NCBI RefSeq assembly: GCF_050269735.1
Contig: NZ_JBNNIX010000001.1
Span: 434,001 to 498,000 of the forward strand
DNA length: 64,000 nucleotides
Direction: 5' to 3'
Source: Paenisporosarcina sp050269735
Lineage (GTDB): Bacteria; Bacillota; Bacilli; Bacillales_A; Planococcaceae
Notes under the pieces: generated by a model
What the model was told of the DNA's origin: nothing
Databases searched by the model: none
What the model saw: the letters and a program-made list of their open reading frames with translations, nothing else
Made by a program: the position numbers and the translations under genes
In this document: positions 17,515 through 26,813 of the stretch, in pieces
Position numbering within the stretch: position 1 is the first letter of the stretch
How the letters are laid out: each line of letters starts with the position of its first letter

Positions 17515-17600
17515 CCCTTTCGTTTTTTGAATACAATTCTTTTTACATGGTAAGACTTTCTTCAAATAGGTAAGCCTTCGACGTGAAGGGAAGTGAATCG

Positions 17601-19091
17601 ATGAAAATATGGAAACGTGCACGACAAGTGGTTGAAGATAGTAAGAAAAAAATAACTGACACAACACCTGCTACAAAGAAGAGTTCAGTTCCAAAATCCA
17701 TTCCATTAGAGGCGATTAAAAGTGAACTAACTGATATTGATGATGCCGTTTTCAAAGACTTTAAAACGAAAGAAGGGCACGTTACAGTCGTTTATTTAAG
17801 CACGCTCATCGATCCGTTGATTTTACATAAAGCCATTATTTTGCCACTCGTGAATGATCAGGGAGAGGTTTTGACGTCTTTTGATCCGTTAGATGGTTCG
17901 AACAAACAGAAAATTATCATGTCCATCGTCAATGGCGATACCGTCATTTTTCATCATGACAAACAGCAGTATTTAACTGCTAAAACATTCAGTCCTCCTG
18001 AACGGGCCATAGCCACTTCTGAAATGGAGTCAAGTGTCATTGGGCCACAAGATTCATTCACGGAATCCTTGAAAACAAATTTATCTCTCATTAAAAAGAG
18101 AATTCAACAGACCGGATTGAAAAGTAAGGATTATACCATCGGTCAAGAGACGAATACAAAAATAACCGTGTTGTATATTGAACATCTCGTAAATGACGAA
18201 AATCTCCAGCGAATAAATGACCGCATCGATAAGTTGGATTACGTGGGTTTTCTAGATATCACGATTCTTAAACAATTAGTTGAAGACAATCCCTTTTCTC
18301 CATTTCCTCAATATGGTGCCACGTCAAGACCTGATGTTGCAGTGAATTCTTTATTGGATGGCCGTATTGTCATCGCAATGGATAATAGCCAAAGTGTGAT
18401 GGTCTGCCCTTCCTCGTTTATCGAAATGTTCAATTCTCCGGAAGACTTTTATAACCGTTGGACGACCGCTACTCTCTTAAGAATATTACGATTTGCGGGC
18501 TTCTTTATTACCATCATGCTGACTCCGATGTATATTTCTGCACTGTCCTATCATCCGGGCATTCTTCCGTATGAATTGCTTATCATGATTCAAGAATCTC
18601 GAAGCAGGGTACCATTTCCTCCTGTAATTGAAGTGTTGTTCATTGAGTTGGTTATAGAAATCTTGAGGGAAGCCGGATCACGCATGCCTACAAAAATTGG
18701 TCAAACAATCGGTATTGTAGGAGGTATTGTAATCGGTACAGCGGCGGTTGAAGCTGGTCTTATCAGTAATACACTCATTGTTCTTGTAGCAATTTCTGCT
18801 TTATTGTCTTTCTTGATGCCCAATTTTCTTATGAGTAATGCCAGTCGCTTCGTTCGATATATTTTCATCTTGGCAGCAGGATTGTTTGGTTTGCTTGGTC
18901 AAATGTTGGCTCTTGCATGGTTATTTAACCATTTATTGAATTTGACTTCATTAGGTACGCCGTATATGACACCTGTTATTCCGCGTTCCTGGGCAGATCT
19001 AAGGGATAGCATCGTTCGTTTTCCATTGGCATTTCTTCAAAAACGAACGGGATTGTCTAGAGCCAAGAGAGAGAAAAAGCCTACAAAATAG
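17601..19091 (+). CDS. Spore germination receptor A subunit (GerAA/GerKA family)
   Basis: ATG at 17601 is preferred over the GTG at 17583; AAGGGAAG lies 7 nt upstream. The 496-residue protein has a soluble N-terminal domain (about 1-285) and four to five C-terminal membrane segments, with family motifs NPFSPFPQYGATSRPD, the LRFAGFFITIMLTPMYISAL helix and RSRVPFPPVIEVL. It is the A subunit of a nutrient receptor in the spore inner membrane and acts with the B and C subunits encoded next. Forespore expression is expected, but no clear sigma-G promoter is seen in front. Confidence 0.93.
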   Translation: MKIWKRARQVVEDSKKKITDTTPATKKSSVPKSIPLEAIKSELTDIDDAVFKDFKTKEGHVTVVYLSTLIDPLILHKAIILPLVNDQGEVLTSFDPLDGSNKQKIIMSIVNGDTVIFHHDKQQYLTAKTFSPPERAIATSEMESSVIGPQDSFTESLKTNLSLIKKRIQQTGLKSKDYTIGQETNTKITVLYIEHLVNDENLQRINDRIDKLDYVGFLDITILKQLVEDNPFSPFPQYGATSRPDVAVNSLLDGRIVIAMDNSQSVMVCPSSFIEMFNSPEDFYNRWTTATLLRILRFAGFFITIMLTPMYISALSYHPGILPYELLIMIQESRSRVPFPPVIEVLFIELVIEILREAGSRMPTKIGQTIGIVGGIVIGTAAVEAGLISNTLIVLVAISALLSFLMPNFLMSNASRFVRYIFILAAGLFGLLGQMLALAWLFNHLLNLTSLGTPYMTPVIPRSWADLRDSIVRFPLAFLQKRTGLSRAKREKKPTK

Positions 19092-19105
19092 AGGGGTGAT
19101 TGCAT

Positions 19106-20182
19106 GTGGATGTAAAGAAAAAGAAAATACTAAATGGTTACCATGTGGTTTTCCTGGTCCAGAATATCATGGTAGGCATGGGTTTGTTGTCCATGAATAA
19201 TTCATTGAGTCCGGTTGGCTATAGTCAATGGTGGCTCCCTGTTCTTTTTGGCGTAATTGCAAACATCACACTCATTCCTATGATTTGGTTAGCTTTACAG
19301 TACAAAGATGATGACTTGTTTGATATTCACGAAAAATTGCTAGGCAAATTTATCGGTAAGACGATAAATAGTTTTCTGATTTTATACGCCACCTTGCTAT
19401 TTGCTGCGGTCATTCAAAATTACTTGGATTTAATCCAAGTCGCTGCTTTGCCGCAACGATCAATTACAGGCCATCTGATTTTGTTCATTGTCTTGACTGT
19501 TTTCATTATAAAAGGGGGTATTAAATCCCTTGCCAGGTTTTGTATCGTGACATTCTTTTTAACAGGGTGGATGGTCTATTTTTTACGATGGGGCTTTGTG
19601 GAGGGAGAGATACGCCATCTCTTGCCTCTCTTTAATTTCACAGCATCGGAATTTTGGGACGCAACGAAAATAGGATACAACACATTGGTTGGGTATGAAT
19701 TGATTATGTTTTATTTTCCTTATATACGTCAGCCCGAAAAAGCCTTTAAACACGCTTCATTAGGTATTTGGATAACCATATTTTTTTATGTAGCAGTGAG
19801 CATTGTTGGTGTTATGTACTTCACGGAATGGCAGCTTGAGCATTTGCTCTTTCCCGTACTTAAATTATTCCAAGCCGTAGACTTATCGTTTGTCGAGCGA
19901 ATTGATACGTTTGGTATTACCGTTTGGGTGTTTTTGATTTTGACGACTGCTGGCGCTTATTTATGGACAGCAAAGAAAGGAATCGACTCCGTCCGTAATA
20001 AGAACAGTCAATATCATATTTATGTCACGGCGATTATGACATTTATCATCATCAATCTCCCAATTTCACAAGGGATGAGAAAAACAATATATGAGAACAC
20101 ATTTTATGTGAGTTATGGGCTGATATTATGGCCAAGCCTGTTATGTTTGGTGCACTTGATCAGAAGGAAAGTAAAGAGGTGA
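19106..20182 (+). CDS. Spore germination receptor B subunit (GerAB family, APC permease fold)
   Basis: The GTG at 19106 sits 9 nt after GAGGGG; a TTG at 19100 would be only 3 nt away. The protein (358 residues) has ten predicted transmembrane helices and is the ligand-binding member of the receptor, a relative of amino acid permeases. It starts 14 bp after the A gene and ends 4 bp before the C gene. Gene order A-B-C is that of B. subtilis gerA rather than gerK (A-C-B). The ligand cannot be predicted. Confidence 0.9.
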   Translation: MDVKKKKILNGYHVVFLVQNIMVGMGLLSMNNSLSPVGYSQWWLPVLFGVIANITLIPMIWLALQYKDDDLFDIHEKLLGKFIGKTINSFLILYATLLFAAVIQNYLDLIQVAALPQRSITGHLILFIVLTVFIIKGGIKSLARFCIVTFFLTGWMVYFLRWGFVEGEIRHLLPLFNFTASEFWDATKIGYNTLVGYELIMFYFPYIRQPEKAFKHASLGIWITIFFYVAVSIVGVMYFTEWQLEHLLFPVLKLFQAVDLSFVERIDTFGITVWVFLILTTAGAYLWTAKKGIDSVRNKNSQYHIYVTAIMTFIIINLPISQGMRKTIYENTFYVSYGLILWPSLLCLVHLIRRKVKR

Positions 20183-20186
20183 TCAA

Positions 20187-21296
20187 ATGAAAAGCTTGTT
20201 GATGGTTATTGTTAGTTCTTTTTGTTTATTGCTGAGCGGATGTTCGACACAACAGGGTTCTCAGCCATCCTTGGAGAGATTAGGGATGATCAGTGTCATT
20301 GGGTACGATTATATCGACGATGACAAAATGAAGATGACCGTAATCATGCCCCAGCCGGCCAGTGAAGCCATGAAGCATACACAAGTCATTACAGTTGAAA
20401 CGGATATGCTCCATAAAGGAATGGTTGAAATCTCATCCAAAGCAGATAAAACCGTTTCATTGACACAACTTCGGGTCATCTTATTCAGTGAAGAATTTGC
20501 AAAAAAAGGACAAATGAAAGAAATGGTAGAGTATTTATATAAAGATTCAGATGTGCGATCGAACTCTTATGTGGCTATAGTGAAAGATTCGGCTGAAGAA
20601 TTACTGAGTAAGGAGTATCCAGATAAACAAAACACAAGCGTCTATATCAACAATTTATTTCAACCGAGGCAATATACGTACTTCAGTCCATTTACAACGA
20701 TTCATGAATTTGTTTATGACGATACGAATCCACTTATAGACTCCATTGCACCTTATGTTGAGTTGAATGATGGGATCATTCATATTGAAGGAATTGCTGC
20801 TTTCAGTGACGGGAAAATGAAAACAATGTTCACTCAACAAGAAGGGAAGACCATCCAAATACTGCGTGGGCAAAAAAAACTATCCGTATTTGCCATCACG
20901 CTTAATCATGATTATGACAATAAAGAGAAAGTTGCCATGGAATTCATTACATCAAAAGCTAAAATTGAGACCAATCATAACTTTGACTCACCAAAGGTTA
21001 AAATTACGATGAAGTTTGAGGGGACTTTAAGTGAGTATGAAGGTGGAAAAGATCTTGCAAATAAACAAGAACTGGAAAAACTCGAACAAGAGGTAAGTAA
21101 AAGTATTGAAGATGATGTTCGAAATCTGTTGGAAAAATGTCGGGAGTTATCGATTGAACCTGTTGGACTGTTTGAGACAATGCGTATGCGTTATAAAGGG
21201 GATTGGCCCAGTGAATTGACTCAAGAATTAATGGCCAAAGCCGAATTTGAAATTAAAGCTGATACAAAAATCTTGAGTGCCGGAACATTAAAATGA
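20187..21296 (+). CDS. Spore germination receptor C subunit, lipoprotein (Ger(x)C family)
   Basis: 369 residues with a lipoprotein signal ending in LLSG-C (Cys19). The body carries Ger(x)C features: RLGMISVIGYDYIDD, the TQLRVILFSEEFAKKG stretch, and a C-terminal domain with NLLEKCRELSIEPVGLFETM. The lipoprotein is exposed on the outer face of the spore inner membrane. ATG 20187 is preceded by AAAGAGGTG. Last gene of the ABC operon; a terminator follows. Confidence 0.93.
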   Translation: MKSLLMVIVSSFCLLLSGCSTQQGSQPSLERLGMISVIGYDYIDDDKMKMTVIMPQPASEAMKHTQVITVETDMLHKGMVEISSKADKTVSLTQLRVILFSEEFAKKGQMKEMVEYLYKDSDVRSNSYVAIVKDSAEELLSKEYPDKQNTSVYINNLFQPRQYTYFSPFTTIHEFVYDDTNPLIDSIAPYVELNDGIIHIEGIAAFSDGKMKTMFTQQEGKTIQILRGQKKLSVFAITLNHDYDNKEKVAMEFITSKAKIETNHNFDSPKVKITMKFEGTLSEYEGGKDLANKQELEKLEQEVSKSIEDDVRNLLEKCRELSIEPVGLFETMRMRYKGDWPSELTQELMAKAEFEIKADTKILSAGTLK

Positions 21297-21367
21297 TATT
21301 TTTCTAGCTAAACCAATAGAAAAATCGTATACATTACAATTCACTCATTTTATATTTTCTACAGTCT

Positions 21368-21395
21368 GAAACCTGTTTAAAGCAGGTTTTTTTCT
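21368..21395 (+). terminator. Terminator of the germination operon
   Basis: AAACCTG / CAGGTTT stem, 7-nt loop, T7. Confidence 0.88.
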
Positions 21396-21405
21396 TTACT
21401 TTTTT

Positions 21406-21567
21406 GTGGTATCAATACTTTTTGATTCGGGGATTGTAGTGGGTTCGTTTATTTTAGGTATTGCCGTGGTATATGGCGCTCAGCGGTTTTGTGGTACTCA
21501 TTGTTTTTTATTATTAATAGATCATGAAAAATCAATGAATTTAGGTTCCAGAGAGTTATCCACATAA
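21406..21567 (+). pseudogene. Possible remnant of an MFS transporter gene
   Basis: The frame beginning at 21406 reads VSILFDSGIVVGSFILGIA, which resembles the helix 5 motif region of 12-TM MFS drug exporters (F-DxGI-xGSF-LG). It has no start, no ribosome binding site and soon degenerates into AT-rich codons before a stop at 21565. This is a weak call from about 25 residues and could be chance. Confidence 0.3.
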
Positions 21568-21576
21568 TTATCCACA
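21556..21576 (+). promoter_or_regulatory. Two perfect DnaA boxes in direct repeat
   Basis: TTATCCACA occurs at 21556-21564 and again at 21568-21576, in the same orientation and 12 bp apart. Both match the strict DnaA-box consensus TTATNCACA. They lie about 80 bp upstream of the yvbH-like gene. This could be a DnaA-titrating cluster or DnaA control of the gene; no AT-rich unwinding element or dnaA gene is nearby, so an origin is not proposed. Confidence 0.8.
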
Positions 21577-21652
21577 AATTCTGATAATTTGAAACTTCAC
21601 AAGCGTTAACTCGTACTTATAGAAGATTGATAAACTTAAAGGAGGAAATAGG

Positions 21653-22267
21653 ATGTTTAAAAAATTAGCAGCAGATGCACTTGGGTTGTCTGATATAGGA
21701 ATTGTCGTTCCGAAAGCGGATTTTGATAAAACGGAGTCTGATGATTTTCTCATGCATGAATCCGGTGAAGAAATCTTTTTCCTGATTAAAACAAAAGCAG
21801 ACGAGTATTGCTTTACGAATAAAGCGTTGATTCATGTCGATGGTGCTAATGCCATCAGCAAGAAACGCACACTTAAACGCTACGAATATGCGTACCATCC
21901 AATTACAAATGTCACCTTGGAAACAGCTGGAACAATTGATTTGGATGTGGAAATTAAATTCACGATCGGCAGTATTCCGATAACGGTGGATATTCACAAA
22001 CGCTTCTTGGCAGAAATCAAAGATTTGTACAAAGTGTTGTTTGCGATTTCGATTGAAGTAAAAGAAAACGAGAAAAAGTACGCCATTGCAGAAAACAGTT
22101 TGTCCTATGCTTCGCAGTCGATGGGCCGCGTTGGAAATAATGAAGTAACCCCTGCTCAATCGTTTGAAGAAATCACTCGTTTCGCACATGATTGGATGCA
22201 GGAAAGTCGATCTAAATACGGAAAGAAAGACTTTAAAGATACATTTGAGCTGTACATCAATCAATAA
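21653..22267 (+). CDS. YvbH-like PH-domain protein
   Basis: 204 residues. The N-terminal part (about 1-125) resembles the bacterial pleckstrin-homology fold and the C-terminal part (about 140-204; TPAQSFEEITRFAHDWMQE) the YvbH oligomerisation helix; length equals B. subtilis YvbH. Function is unknown; bacterial PH proteins often form ring assemblies. The ATG follows AAAGGAGGAAATAGG. Standing alone with a terminator after it and two DnaA boxes ahead of it. Confidence 0.83.
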   Translation: MFKKLAADALGLSDIGIVVPKADFDKTESDDFLMHESGEEIFFLIKTKADEYCFTNKALIHVDGANAISKKRTLKRYEYAYHPITNVTLETAGTIDLDVEIKFTIGSIPITVDIHKRFLAEIKDLYKVLFAISIEVKENEKKYAIAENSLSYASQSMGRVGNNEVTPAQSFEEITRFAHDWMQESRSKYGKKDFKDTFELYINQ

Positions 22268-22279
22268 ATAGCAAAATTT

Positions 22280-22318
22280 GAACCGTCCGTCTCATCAGAG
22301 AATGGGCGGTTTTTATTT
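22280..22318 (+). terminator. Intrinsic terminator
   Basis: AACCGTCC pairs with GGGCGGTT across a 12-nt loop (22291-22302), followed by TTTATTTTAT. Confidence 0.8.
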
Positions 22319-22384
22319 TATGAATCAAAGGATTTCTTTTAAATATAGCGAATTGATTCTAAAAGAAAGGGAGGAGAAGTAAAT

Positions 22385-23059
22385 ATGTGTGGACGTTACA
22401 GTTTGTTCGCAGAATTTCGAATCATAGAAGAACGTTTTGGTGAAGCCACTTTTGAAGAAGAAGAGTACGAAGAAAGTTACAATATTGCCCCTTCACAAAT
22501 GATTCTTTCGGTCATAAATGATGGCACAAAAAATCGATTGGGTTATTTGAAATGGGGGCTTGTTCCTGCATGGGCAAAGGATCCGAAAATCGGTTTTAAA
22601 ATGATCAATGCACGAGCGGAAACGGCTCATGAAAAGCCCAGTTTTCGTGAAGCGTTTAAGAAGAGAAGGTGCTTGATTGTCGCTGACTCATTTTATGAAT
22701 GGAAACGTGAAGAAGGACGCAAAATTCCAATGCGCATCAAAATGAAAACCGATCAGCTTTTTGCGATGGCAGGGTTATGGGAATCCTGGAAAGATGAAAA
22801 CGGCAAACTAGTTTACACATGCACCATTTTGACCACGGAGGCGAATGAATTGATGTCATCCATTCATGAACGAATGCCGGTTATTCTTAAACAAGAGGAT
22901 GAACAAAGCTGGTTAAACCCGAATGTACATAAAGTGGAGGAGTTGAGATCGTTTTTAATCCCTTTGGAAGACGGCTTGCTCGAAGCATTTGAAGTTTCCG
23001 AAAAAGTGAACTCTCCCAAAAACAATGCCCCTGAGTTGATTGAAAAAGTGTCGGGATAA
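22385..23059 (+). CDS. SRAP-domain protein (HMCES/YedK family) forming DNA-protein crosslinks at abasic sites
   Basis: 224 residues beginning MCGRYS: after Met removal Cys2 becomes N-terminal and links covalently to abasic sites in single-stranded DNA, as established for YedK/HMCES. Other conserved residues are visible: Asn in YNIAPSQ, NARAET, DSFYEWKR with the catalytic Glu, and His in SSIHERMPVI. The ATG is preceded by GGGAGGAGAAGTAAAT. The ABC transporter genes start 18 bp later on the same strand, possibly in one transcript. Confidence 0.93.
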   Translation: MCGRYSLFAEFRIIEERFGEATFEEEEYEESYNIAPSQMILSVINDGTKNRLGYLKWGLVPAWAKDPKIGFKMINARAETAHEKPSFREAFKKRRCLIVADSFYEWKREEGRKIPMRIKMKTDQLFAMAGLWESWKDENGKLVYTCTILTTEANELMSSIHERMPVILKQEDEQSWLNPNVHKVEELRSFLIPLEDGLLEAFEVSEKVNSPKNNAPELIEKVSG

Positions 23060-23077
23060 AAGGAGGTGCAGCTAAGG

Positions 23078-23806
23078 ATGCCGATTATACATGTTGACAA
23101 TGTAAGCAAATCTTACGGGAAGCATCAGATTTTAACAAACATGAATTTAACTGCGGATTCGGGTCAAATCCTCGGACTCATTGGACCATCAGGCTCTGGA
23201 AAAACGACGTTAATTAAAATCATTATGGGAATGGACGTACCAACAACGGGAGCGGTCGAAGTGCTTTCGAAAAAAGTTCCGAATCTGGATATACTCCGGC
23301 AAATTGGATATATGGCGCAATCAGATGCTCTTTATCAAGATTTAACTGGCTTAGAAAACTTGTCATTCTTTGCCTCGATGTTTTTAATGAATAAGAGCGA
23401 ACGAAAAGACCGGATTGCATATGTTACACGCATTGTTCAATTAGAAAGTGCCATCCAAAAGAAAGTATCAACTTATTCAGGTGGCATGAAACGTCGACTG
23501 TCCCTGGCGATTGCACTGATTCAAAACCCTGAGATTTTGATACTTGATGAACCTACGGTCGGCATTGATCCGGAGTTAAGAAAATCCATCTGGCAAGAAC
23601 TGTCTCGTTTGAAGAATGAAGAACATAAGACGATTGTTGTAACTACGCATGTCATGGATGAAGCAGATAAATGTGATATGCTCACCATGATTAGAGAAGG
23701 GAAAGTAATTACAACAGGAACACCACATGCCTTAAAGGTCGACTATGAAGTCAGTAATTTAGAAGAAGTCTTTCTAAAAGCGGGAGGGGTACACCGTGCG
23801 CATTAG
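23078..23806 (+). CDS. ABC transporter ATP-binding protein
   Basis: ATG at 23078 follows AAAGGAGG (23059-23066); a GTG inside that site at 23066 is not used. 242 residues with Walker A GPSGSGKT, signature YSGGMKRRLSLA, Walker B ILILDEP and H-loop THVMDEA. It is of the DrrA/CcmA-like type that partners with ABC-2 permeases. The permease gene overlaps its end by 11 nt, so both are translationally coupled. Exported substrate unknown; drug, lipid or peptide export is plausible. Confidence 0.92.
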   Translation: MPIIHVDNVSKSYGKHQILTNMNLTADSGQILGLIGPSGSGKTTLIKIIMGMDVPTTGAVEVLSKKVPNLDILRQIGYMAQSDALYQDLTGLENLSFFASMFLMNKSERKDRIAYVTRIVQLESAIQKKVSTYSGGMKRRLSLAIALIQNPEILILDEPTVGIDPELRKSIWQELSRLKNEEHKTIVVTTHVMDEADKCDMLTMIREGKVITTGTPHALKVDYEVSNLEEVFLKAGGVHRAH

Positions 23807-24824
23807 AGCTCTGATTAAACGTATCGCTTTGCAGCTTTTTCGGGATAAACGGACATTGGCTCTTCTGTTTGTGGCACCATTACTGATTTTGACGCTTATG
23901 CATTTTTTGTTCACTAGCAATGAAGTTGCTTCAAAGTTAGGTGTAGAAGGTATATCCAATGAAATGATGGAGCAATGGAAGAGTAATGGATTAGACGTTG
24001 TCACTTTTCCAAAAAACAGTGATGTAAAGAAATCCATACTAGAACATGACTTGGATGGGTACCTTGTTGTTAAAGGACCAACGATGACATTGACACTTGA
24101 AAATACCGATCCTTCTCGCTCTAAAGGACTGCAGGCAAAAGTTCAACAAGCTTTGGTCGGTAATTTGATTGGAGAAAACACGTCGGAAATAAAAACAAAT
24201 TTTGTATACGGAAGTGGAGAAACTACTTTCTTTGATGTGTTAAGCCCTATATTAGTCGGATTTTTTGTGTTTTTCTTCGTGTTTTTAATTTCAGGAATTG
24301 GTCTACTGCGGGAAAGAATGACAGGTACACTCGAACGGTTATTATCTACTCCGATTCAAAGGTGGGAAATAGTCTTAGGTTACTTGATTGGATATGGATT
24401 ATTTGCCATCATCCAAACGATTATTGTCGTTACTTATTCCGTCAACGTTTTGGACATGATCCTGGTTGGTTCGTTTTGGCATGTACTTGTAGTAAATGTG
24501 TTAATTGCCCTAGTGGCCCTAAGTTTGGGGATTCTTCTGTCATCCTTTGCATCGTCGGAATTTCAAATGATTCAATTTATTCCATTAGTGATTGTTCCGC
24601 AAGTGTTTTTCACGGGAATTATTCCTGTTGATGGAATGCCTGAATGGTTGCAAGGATTATCTAAACTGATGCCGATTTCATATGGTGCAGACGCGTTAAA
24701 AAGTATAATGTACAAAGGGTACGGTTTAATTGATGTGAGTTCGAACTTGCTGGTGTTAATAGGTTTTGCTATTTTGTTTATAGTGCTTAATATCGTTGCC
24801 CTTAAAAAGCATAGGAAAAACTAG
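23796..24824 (+). CDS. ABC-2 type permease
   Basis: 342 residues with one N-terminal and five C-terminal membrane segments and a large external loop between (about 45-150), the layout of YhgE/DrrB-type ABC-2 permeases. Motifs include GIGLLRERMTGTLERLLSTP and FFTGIIPVDGMPEWLQ, which match the family. GTG at 23796 follows GGGAGGGG. Works with the ATPase encoded just upstream. Confidence 0.9.
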   Translation: MRIRALIKRIALQLFRDKRTLALLFVAPLLILTLMHFLFTSNEVASKLGVEGISNEMMEQWKSNGLDVVTFPKNSDVKKSILEHDLDGYLVVKGPTMTLTLENTDPSRSKGLQAKVQQALVGNLIGENTSEIKTNFVYGSGETTFFDVLSPILVGFFVFFFVFLISGIGLLRERMTGTLERLLSTPIQRWEIVLGYLIGYGLFAIIQTIIVVTYSVNVLDMILVGSFWHVLVVNVLIALVALSLGILLSSFASSEFQMIQFIPLVIVPQVFFTGIIPVDGMPEWLQGLSKLMPISYGADALKSIMYKGYGLIDVSSNLLVLIGFAILFIVLNIVALKKHRKN

Positions 24825-24835
24825 AGGTGAATATC

Positions 24836-25348
24836 GTGATTGTAATCCAAACAGAAAGACTTGTTCTTCGGCATTTAACTCCAGAAGATGCGGAGTTTAT
24901 TTTAGAACTTTTAAATGAACCCGATTGGATTAAATATATCGGGGACAGAGGCATTCGAACCGTTGAAGCTGCCAAACAATACATCGTCGAGGGACCGATG
25001 GCTATGTATAAAGAGCACGGCATTGGTTTGTACTTAATTGAAATAAAAGAAACTGGAGAACCGATTGGGCTTTGTGGGCTCTTACATCGTGACTTCCTGA
25101 AAGATGTCGATCTTGGTTTTGCACTTCACTCAAAATATTGGGGAGAGGGCTACGCTTATGAAGCGGCAAAAGCTACATTAGCTTATGGTGCTGATGATTT
25201 AGGCTATCGCCGAATAGTTGGATTTACATCACTTGATAATCAAAAGTCAGGGAACCTCCTTCAAAAACTGGGAATGAAAGATGAAGGCACCATCAAATAC
25301 GCATCCACTGCGGAAGATGTCCGGTTGTTTGCAAAAGAATATCAATAA
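24836..25348 (+). CDS. GNAT N-acetyltransferase, RimJ/RimL-like
   Basis: The GTG at 24836 lies 6 nt after AGAGGTG; a GTG within that site (24827) is unlikely. 170 residues: TERLVLRHLTPEDAEFI is the usual N-terminus of this subfamily, followed by IGLCGLLHRD, DLGFALHSKYWGEGYAYEAA and KSGNLLQKLGM. Starts 11 bp after the ABC permease, so it may belong to that operon. Acceptor unknown. Confidence 0.87.
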   Translation: MIVIQTERLVLRHLTPEDAEFILELLNEPDWIKYIGDRGIRTVEAAKQYIVEGPMAMYKEHGIGLYLIEIKETGEPIGLCGLLHRDFLKDVDLGFALHSKYWGEGYAYEAAKATLAYGADDLGYRRIVGFTSLDNQKSGNLLQKLGMKDEGTIKYASTAEDVRLFAKEYQ

Positions 25349-25392
25349 AAAAGATTGAAACGAGCTACCATAGTCCGTTTCAATCTTTTTTT
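25347..25392. terminator. Bidirectional terminator
   Basis: AAAAGATTGAAACG / CGTTTCAATCTTTTTTT stem with a 13-nt loop between convergent genes. Confidence 0.9.
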
Positions 25393-25405
25393 ACTTAATA
25401 ACAAA

Positions 25406-26530
25406 TTATACCCCTGGAACCCAACCTGGATTTTTTAATATACGTTGCCAAAGTGGTGTGGGCATTTCCAATTCTTCTTGTTTATTGATATCTAGTGCGG
25501 TCACAATTTCATCCTCGCGACCTTGTTCGATTTTTTGCACCCACTCAGGGTCAATCAATAGCTCTCGGCCAAGACCAATTAAAGGAATACCGGAAGTAAG
25601 TGCTTTTCGTGCATCCTCGGCTGAGTAAATTGAGCCTACGCCGATAACAGCAACACGATCACCGACAGCCTCTTGAATGATTTCGATGCGTGAACGACTG
25701 TCATCAATTCCTCTTTTTGGAGTAGACCAGAAATCCATAAGTGAAACGTGCAGATAATCCAAGTTCTTATTAGCCAATCTGTCAATCAAGACTAGGGTGT
25801 CAGCCATGGTGATCCCAGGAGTTTCTGGTTCTTCCGGAGAGAAACGGTAGCCAACGATAAATGGCTCTTTTGCATGTTCTTTGACCACTCTTTGTACTTC
25901 ATCAACAACTGCGAGTGGGAATGTCATGCGCTTTTCCAACGATCCGCCAAAACGATCCGTTCCGCGATTGGAATGCGGAGAAAAGAATTGTTGAATGAGA
26001 TATGTATTGGCTCCATGAATTTCGACTCCATCATATCCTGCTTCGATTGCTCTTCGTGTTGTTTCACCGAAATCACGAATGATTGACTCTACTTCCGATT
26101 CCGTTAGTGTACGGGGGACTGGTTTTCCTTCGCCTTCTGAAGGTACATTACTTGCGCTGACCACATCTCCGTTTGGAGCGAGCTCCTTAGGTACTTGGCG
26201 ACCTCCATGGAAGATTTGTAAAATGGCTTTAGCACCTTCGCTTTTAATGGCAGTAGCCAACCGTCGAAGGCTTGGAATCATTTCATCAGTATGACCGGCA
26301 AATTCTCCGGGAAAACCTTGTCCATTTGGAGTGACATATGTACAAGCCGTAATGACCATGCTGACCCCTTTGGAGCGGCGAACATAATAGGCAACTTCCG
26401 CGTCTGATACTGTACCGTCTTCATTTGATGAGTAATTCGTCATTGGTGCCATAACCACACGGTTCTTGAGTGAAATGCCATTTTGAAATTCAAATGGTTC
26501 TAGTAAAGGAGCATATTTTTGGTTGATCAT
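25406..26530 (-). CDS. NADH:flavin oxidoreductase, old yellow enzyme family
   Basis: ATG at 26530 lies 9 nt after AGGAGG and is preferred to an ATG at 26554. 374 residues form a TIM barrel binding FMN: LKNRVVMAPMTNYS at the start, IEIHGANTYLIQQFFSPHSN with substrate-binding His/Asn (as YqjM-like HGAHGYLI), SNRGTDRFGGS and GVGSIYSAEDA with the FMN phosphate site. Likely reduces activated C=C bonds of enones or nitro compounds with NAD(P)H. Stands alone; physiological substrate unknown. Confidence 0.92.
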   Translation of the reverse strand: MINQKYAPLLEPFEFQNGISLKNRVVMAPMTNYSSNEDGTVSDAEVAYYVRRSKGVSMVITACTYVTPNGQGFPGEFAGHTDEMIPSLRRLATAIKSEGAKAILQIFHGGRQVPKELAPNGDVVSASNVPSEGEGKPVPRTLTESEVESIIRDFGETTRRAIEAGYDGVEIHGANTYLIQQFFSPHSNRGTDRFGGSLEKRMTFPLAVVDEVQRVVKEHAKEPFIVGYRFSPEEPETPGITMADTLVLIDRLANKNLDYLHVSLMDFWSTPKRGIDDSRSRIEIIQEAVGDRVAVIGVGSIYSAEDARKALTSGIPLIGLGRELLIDPEWVQKIEQGREDEIVTALDINKQEELEMPTPLWQRILKNPGWVPGV

Positions 26531-26813
26531 CGATTGAAACCTCCTATTAAACATCAGTTTTTTAAATTGGCTCAGCTATTCCTTCTTTTTAGTGTAACTT
26601 TTACTCCTATTAGGCAACTAACCAATTGTCTACTGAAAAAATTAGTATTAAGAAAAGCATAGTGTCACTTTATGCTTTCAGTATACGTCAGTCAAAAATT
26701 ATGCCTATTGAAAACACATTGTAATAGAAACAACATGGTTTAGAAAAAGGGATTGTGTACAACAAGGTAGAAGTTAGTACTTAGAGAAGATTAAAAGAAA
26801 ATGGGTGATAAAG

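Noticed and set aside
17515..17600. Sigma-G promoter before the germination operon
   Set aside because: TGAATA and CATGGTA are present but 12 bp apart, too close for the consensus spacing.
21541..21600. A replication origin at the two DnaA boxes
   Set aside because: No dnaA, dnaN or other origin genes, only two boxes and no distinct unwinding element.
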